The notes beneath the pieces are model-generated. The model ran no database searches and was not told where the DNA came from. It was given only the letters and a program-made list of their open reading frames with translations. Shown one piece after another: positions 59,407-64,000 of a DNA stretch of 64,000 bases. A program made the translations under genes and the position numbers. Every line of letters starts with the position of its first letter. Position 1 is the first letter of the stretch. The DNA is from Amaurobius ferox (lineage: Eukaryota > Arthropoda > Arachnida > Araneae > Amaurobiidae), in assembly GCA_951213105.1 (NCBI GenBank), contig OX578136.1:73970730-74034729 (forward strand), written 5' to 3'.

Positions 59407-59609
59407 GGGTGTTTAGCATGGCTGTCTTTCTTGAACTTGATTGGTAGTGGCAAGGGCAGAGGAATGGGGACAAAACTTGGTTTCAAAGCTTTGGCAACGA
59501 GGTAAGCTATAAGGTACTTCTTCCTTCTAGCTGAAACCTCTTGGGGGATGAGAACAACGCCAACAAGGGCAACGCAGAGAACAAGGCACAAAGTCTTGGT
59601 GCTGACCAT
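59407..59609 (-). CDS. Gene C, coding exon 1: secreted P-[IL]-P-motif peptide
   Basis: An acceptor (TTTTTTCTTTTCTCTTTAG, minus strand) ends at 59616, six bases before the ATG. The exon encodes 67 residues plus two bases. Residues 1-27 are a signal peptide (MVSTKTLCLVLCVALVGVVL then IPQEVSA). Then come RRKKYLIAYLVAKAL, an amphipathic basic stretch, and KPSFVPIPLPLPLPIKF, the family motif, with KKDSHAKHP. The donor CC|GTAAGT is in phase 2, exactly as in gene B. Exon 2 at 55470-55410 completes an 87-aa protein. A TATA box and leader exon lie upstream. The product is inferred to be secreted; its cationic helix followed by a Pro-rich rod is compatible with a structural, silk- or cuticle-associated or antimicrobial peptide, none of which is shown. 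Confidence 0.8.
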
Positions 59610-60452
59610 AATGAACTAAAGAGAAAAGAAAAAACACTTAATATTCACTAACGTCATTTCAGGAAATTTCGTGTCACACAAAAATTTGGGTGGAACAGTA
59701 TTTCTAAATCACGTAAATAGCATTAGAATTCAAATTCAACATAAATAGTAAATAGTAATAGAATTCAAAAACTTAAATAGTATTAAAATTCAAATAACGT
59801 AAATAGTATTGGAATCCAAATTCAAATTAATTGCAAATGGAGTTAATGCTCGAAACCGTCGAGCAAAGATCGTGTAAAAATAGCATTAAAACAGAGCTAC
59901 TTCTGTCGATAAAAGTTCCAGCACAAAGTTGAACAATGTAAGAAGTAAAATAAGAAACTCTGTAGTTCAATATAGTATATAAATGCTATAAACCGGACTT
60001 AATAATAATTGAGACATAAATTTTATTTAATAAATTTTAATATCAGCTTCTATAGAAAAAATTATCAAAAAACATTAGCAAAAGTTGTATAAAAGAGTTA
60101 AAAAATAATATTTATTTAAGGTCAAGTAGCATTCATTACTAACTTTAAATTTTATAATAAACAATTGCGTCAGCTGCATTATATATAACGCCAAACTCAC
60201 TAGAACTGGAAAGAAAAAAATAACTCGATTTTATAAAGTATTAAAAGACTAGATTAACGGCTTTTAAAATATTAAAGGCATTAGGGGCCAAAGCCGTATG
60301 AACTATAAGAACTTGAAGTTAGATGTAATGCAATTTTATGAAGTAATCCAGTATCCATAGAATTCTCAAAACGGTATAAAATGTAGCTAGAAACCAGCTA
60401 CCAGCTTCAGTGCTTAAGAATGAACACAGGTAATCCAAGAAAATATCCTTAC

Positions 60453-60562
60453 TTGAAGAGAATTAGTTCGACTTGAACAAAAAAGGCAAGTAAAAACTTT
60501 TCTTAATCAAAAGACTAGAAGCTGTTCGAGATCTTTTCAGAGGAGGAGATCGCTACCGTACT
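60453..60562 (-). other. Inferred non-coding leader exon of gene C
   Basis: Between an initiator-like GCAGTACGG (start about 60562) and a good donor TCAA|GTAAGG (GT at 60452-60451). It would splice to the acceptor at 59616. No transcript is available to confirm it. Confidence 0.5.
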
Positions 60563-60595
60563 GCCATGGGAATATCGGTAACTCTTTTATATGTT
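60563..60595 (-). promoter_or_regulatory. TATA promoter of gene C
   Basis: CATATAAAAGAG on the minus strand, with TATAAAAG at 60591-60584, lies 29 bp before the initiator-like GCAGTAC. Spacing and orientation suit gene C. Confidence 0.6.
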
Positions 60596-60749
60596 TTTCA
60601 TTCATAAGTGGAATGCAACATAATCCCATGTAGTTTCAATATCACGTAATAAATATACCTTCCTTCCTCCAATTAGAGAGCCATTCGAAAGTAAAAACTA
60701 GCCCTTTAGCGAGAAACATATCCCCGAATTAAACTAACGGCCTAACTTG

Positions 60750-61060
60750 AGGCACCGGGCATATCTAAAAACGGCCGAGGAAAGTAAAAGTAACCGGCAA
60801 CCCTGAAGGAAAAAGTGATCTTAAATATCCCATCATCAGCATCCCGTTCTGGGGCAGAACACGCAGACAGCATCACACCTGGACAAGTGAAGCCTGGGGG
60901 CTATTTGGGGCGATCCCATTGGACGTGCCAGAACTTCCAATCGCTCCGGTTATGGGTTAAAGGGAGCACTGGAATAACGGGTTGGCTGTTGCGGCAACCT
61001 GACAAAGGAAAAATCCGGCGATGTAAACAATTATAGTAACAGAGTTGGATTTTTTTTCTT
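60750..61060. other. GC-richer island between divergent promoters
   Basis: This block (for example CCCGTTCTGGGGCAGAACAC, GGCGATCCCATTGGACG and GTTGCGGCAACCTGAC) is far richer in GC than its surroundings. A 73-codon frame (60815-61036) spans it but shows no known domain. It may be a transposon fragment or a shared regulatory region between gene C and the rightward promoter at 61137. I cannot tell which. Confidence 0.35.
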
Positions 61061-61136
61061 GTTTTGCTTTGTTTTGCAAGTGTCCAATGGGGGCACCTGG
61101 AATCTTGAGGAAACCCAAGGGCTATACCTGGTTTAA

Positions 61137-61167
61137 TATAAAAGGGTGGACTCTGGAAAAAGTGCCA
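61137..61167 (+). promoter_or_regulatory. TATA promoter of a rightward gene
   Basis: A perfect TATAAAAG (61137-61144) with an initiator-like CCATTAT 30 bp downstream (start about 61167). It faces away from the gene C promoter, whose TATA box is about 545 bp away. Confidence 0.55.
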
Positions 61168-61245
61168 TTATATCTATTGAGTACTTTCAATTGGAGAAGT
61201 TAAAAATCTGCGGGCTGCTCCTTGATAACTAGCTATAGACGACAG
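61167..61245 (+). other. Inferred non-coding leader exon of a gene beyond the window
   Basis: Ends GACGACAG|GTAAGC (GT at 61246), a strong donor. No in-window acceptor plus coding exon with the family motif was found to 64000, so the coding part should lie further right. A fourth family member is a reasonable guess, not an observation. Confidence 0.45.
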
Positions 61246-61257
61246 GTAAGCTGTGTA

Positions 61258-61345
61258 TCAGCTGCATGGATTATGACTAACACTAAACCAACTGCATGGA
61301 TTATGACTAACACTAAACCGACCGCATGGATTGTAATTGATAATA
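61258..61345. repeat. 30-bp tandem repeat, about 2.5 copies
   Basis: CTGCATGGATTATGACTAAC plus ACTAAACCAA repeats, with a third partial copy CCGCATGGATTGTAATTGA. Confidence 0.85.
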
Positions 61346-61574
61346 AATTTTTAGTTGGGTATAACAACTCATTTTTGAACATTGGATACATCGTAAGATG
61401 AGACTGGATAAAATTCGAATAACGTAGATATTTAGGAATAGCAAGATATTCTAGAAAATATAGAGATTCGTGTTAGATTTATCGCAAAAAAAGAAAAATT
61501 CGATTTAAGCTCATGCACTTTGAATGGGAACAAATAAAAAGTAATCGTTTTCCTATCGGTTATGCTTAATAGCA

Positions 61575-61660
61575 ACCGCATTGCACCACAAGGTTCGTAG
61601 GTTAGTCTACCTATCAGCGCAATGCGTCTCAGGTTCGAATCCTATATAAGAGAACACAAA
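61575..61660 (+). repeat. tRNA-like relic
   Basis: GGTTCGAATCC near 61632 is a perfect B box; GTAGGTTAGTCTACC upstream only partly resembles an A box. No cloverleaf closes. Probably a SINE fragment. Confidence 0.35.
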
Positions 61661-62452
61661 TGCTCTAAGAGTGCAGATCTTCATTCGCAATTTTCTTAGG
61701 CTGAAGTGTACCCATGCATTTTAAACTGGAGTATTCCAATGTGTGTGCCAAATTCTACGTTCTCTAAGATAAGGAGAATTTTGGGTACCTTACACACCCG
61801 CGTGTGATGGGATAGTCCAAATTGTAATGTTGGAGTAACTCCACCCTGTTTGTATCACACTTCAAACGTTTAAGGATATTACCAATAGTTTCAGTAAATT
61901 TATAAAATGTAATCCAGATATTATTTATTTATACCACCCTTTCACAACTTTGTCATGATGTTGACCACTGATTCAGTGACAAGCTACAGAGTGCGAATTT
62001 AATCCTACATTCCTATATTATTCACATGCTATGTGTGCTAAATTTTCAAGTTTCTATAATATAACACAAATGCTCTTGAAAAAATTCAACCAGTGTGTTT
62101 TCATATAAGATCCTCCGTAAAAGGAATCCCCCCGGCAGAATAGTTATACCGACTGTTTTCTTAGTAGCTATTCCTCGTCTTTCTCATCTTTATTTGTGTT
62201 CAACATGAAAATCCTCCCCTCTTTTAGAAATAGAACGATTTCAGATCTTTCATTAAAGTACTGTTTCTCCTCTTCCGAATTGAACATTAAATAAATAAAA
62301 ATAAAGGACTGCATAGGCGGTGGTGTTTTCCTGCAAAATTTCTGAAGAAACTGTATTTTCAGAACATGCTTCAACTACATTGAATTTTCGTATATCACTT
62401 TAAAAGTATTCAACTTTTAAGAACGTAATTTATTTCGATGAGAATATTTCTA
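61661..62452. other. Gene-free stretch
   Basis: No supported gene. The minus-strand frame 62168-62374 is A- and K/E-rich and without a domain. Confidence 0.35.
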
Positions 62453-63060
62453 TACTAGCCATTTAACGCACGCTTCGCGAGTTCTGAATGGCTAGTAGTT
62501 ACTAAACGTGACACCTACACATTTAATCAAAGTTATTTATAACCAGTTTTAATTGTTGGTAGCGAGAAGATATCATATTGTGTATTCATTATTTTTGAGA
62601 GGCAAAGTAATGTACATTTTTTTTAAATCCCTTTATATCGTTACTCCTAATTCGAATGTTTGAACTTTTTGTTGATCTGGAAGCTGAAATAGACCGAATA
62701 AGACCAAAACCGAAATTTTGGCTCGAAGGGAAGTGCTCTAACAATTTGAAAAACGATTTAAAAAATTTTAATTACTCCTTTGTATTTTCTCCTCCCCCTC
62801 TAATTTAATTTTTCAAAATATTAGATTTTCTCGCTAACTTGGAAGCTAAAATGTATGAAATGAGATCAAATCTAAGATTCTAACTAGAGTGAAAGTTCTT
62901 AATTATTAAAGTTGTTTTGAGTTTTTTTATTATTCCTTTGCACTGTCACCCCTAATTCGAATTTTTGGAACTTTAGATTTTTTCGTGGTCTCAAGGCTAA
63001 GACGTATCAAGTGACACCAAACCAAGATTCTAACTGTAGTGTAAATGCTCGATGATTTTT
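62453..63060 (+). repeat. Dispersed element with TACTAGCC start and internal ~150-bp blocks
   Basis: It starts TACTAGCCATTTAACGCACG with TTCGCGAG, followed by CTAGTAGTTACTAAACGTGA. Three blocks then repeat at about 62647, 62813 and 62950 (CCCCTAATTCGAATTTTTGG-like, then TTAGATTTT and AAGCTAAAATG-like). The same start recurs at 28772. The layout resembles the reverse of the 8.4-13.5 kb array, whose minus strand also begins TACTAGC. Confidence 0.45.
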
Positions 63061-64000
63061 ATACATCACCCACTCAATAACTCAGTCAGTTAAATGCGTA
63101 TTATAAAGATACTTTAGGAATCATTCCAACTGTGAAAACAATACATGGAAAACTTCGAAACAACATGGCATTTTTCTCAATGTTTTGGAAATAAATTGAC
63201 ATTAATAGTCGATTTCATCATAAATAAATATTTTTAAAAATGTTAGATATTTTGCTAAGTTCCCCAAAAGTTTAGTTTTCAGTTGTCCAGTTTGAAGTTT
63301 TATTATATATATTATGAATATTTCAGAGCATTACTCACACATAAATGTTTGAGAAAACATTTTGTTGGATTTTCTCAGAACATTCTGGAACAATAACACA
63401 TATTCATTTGTAACCATATGAAAATATAACCAAACAAAACATTTAAGTTTGCTACGCATTAAGCTTAAAAACCTCGCTAAGAATTTTTCTCGAAATTTTT
63501 AATCAAATACATTACGAAATCAAATACTTTCTAATTAAATACTTTACTTTTAATCACATACTTACAAGACGAGCATTTCCTAGAATCTAGTTTATCTGTT
63601 TTGTTGTAATTTGCTAATTTTGTTTTACGAATTTAACAAATTAATCAATTTTTCAGCTTTATACTAGATTCATCATTAATTTATTTTTATTTTTGTAAAT
63701 ATTCAATTAAAATTTATGAGTTAATTTTATGAAAAAAATTTCAAGTTTTTCTAGTCTAACGCATATCATCTGTTTCCACTTATATACACACTTAAAAATT
63801 ATTTTTAAATAATGAATGCAAAACAATTATGTAATATATCCTCTATTATTAGTTTTCCATATTTCACTTATATTTTAAAAGTACTTTTTTTCAGTACTAA
63901 ATGTTGAATATAACTTGCAATTTATTTACCAAGTTATAAATGTTTTTAAAGTTTTAACAATTTCAGATACTGTTTTGGACATATTTGCTTGGACTGTCTG
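63061..64000. other. Gene-free AT-rich stretch
   Basis: No coding exon, RNA gene or element was found to the end of the window. Confidence 0.4.

Noticed and set aside
23072..61660. tRNA genes at 23.1, 30.1, 51.6, 54.1 and 61.6 kb
   Set aside because: B boxes are good, but A-box spacing, anticodon arms or acceptor pairing fail; they are tRNA-derived repeat relics.

Overview
This window looks like AT-rich, repeat-dense genomic DNA from an arthropod, most likely a spider. The support for that is GT-AG introns, TATA promoters with short leader exons, AATAAA signals, tRNA-derived SINEs, mariner/Tc1, hAT, Penelope-like and Helitron/Helentron-like elements, and repeat-derived open frames of a kind I recall from orb-weaver predicted proteins. 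The species call is recollection and inference. There is no bacterial gene organisation, and nearly all the long open frames lie inside repeats.

The genic content is a small family of secreted-peptide genes that I assembled from split exons. Gene A (+; exons 14309-14508 and 17125-17239; 104 aa), gene B (+; 39260-39468 and 41738-42059; 176 aa) and gene C (-; 59609-59407 and 55470-55410; 87 aa) share one plan. Each has a splice acceptor a few bases before the ATG, a signal peptide, a short hydrophobic stretch, and a [KR]P-x-F-[VL]-P-[IL]-P core. Each then has a phase-2 intron and an unrelated terminal exon. Gene C has a TATA box and leader exon near 60.59-60.45 kb. A second TATA promoter with a leader exon points the other way at 61.14-61.25 kb, so another gene probably begins here and runs off the right edge.

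Region by region: 0.8-5.0 kb is a ~73-75-bp satellite broken by two Helentron-like copies and a TA-flanked mariner relic. 6.0-8.4 kb is a 162-bp satellite whose 749-codon open frame is an artefact of a period divisible by three. 8.4-13.5 kb is a higher-order array of ~150-bp blocks in three tandem segments. Gene A occupies 14.3-17.2 kb. 19.9-25.5 kb is AT-rich with LINE and Tc1 relics. 25.5-28.7 kb holds a tandem array of tRNA-derived SINEs, a retroelement-like tail and a Helentron-like copy. 31.7-33.1 kb is a hAT element that landed inside another Helentron-like copy and itself carries a SINE. 34.3-35.2 kb is a second Helentron-like family. 37.1-38.1 kb is a 5'-truncated Penelope-like element with a GIY-YIG domain and a hammerhead-like motif. 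Gene B covers 39.2-42.3 kb, its intron loaded with a MITE, two Helentron-like copies and a minisatellite. 45.0-48.4 kb is a ~380-bp satellite interrupted by a tandem Helentron-like insertion. 49-55 kb is mostly unannotated AT-rich DNA with tRNA-like relics. Gene C and the promoter of its neighbour fill 55.2-61.3 kb. The right end carries another dispersed repeat.

The most unusual material is the A/B/C family with a conserved front and swapped tail exons, and the dispersed elements whose 5' and 3' subterminal inverted repeats change together between copies.
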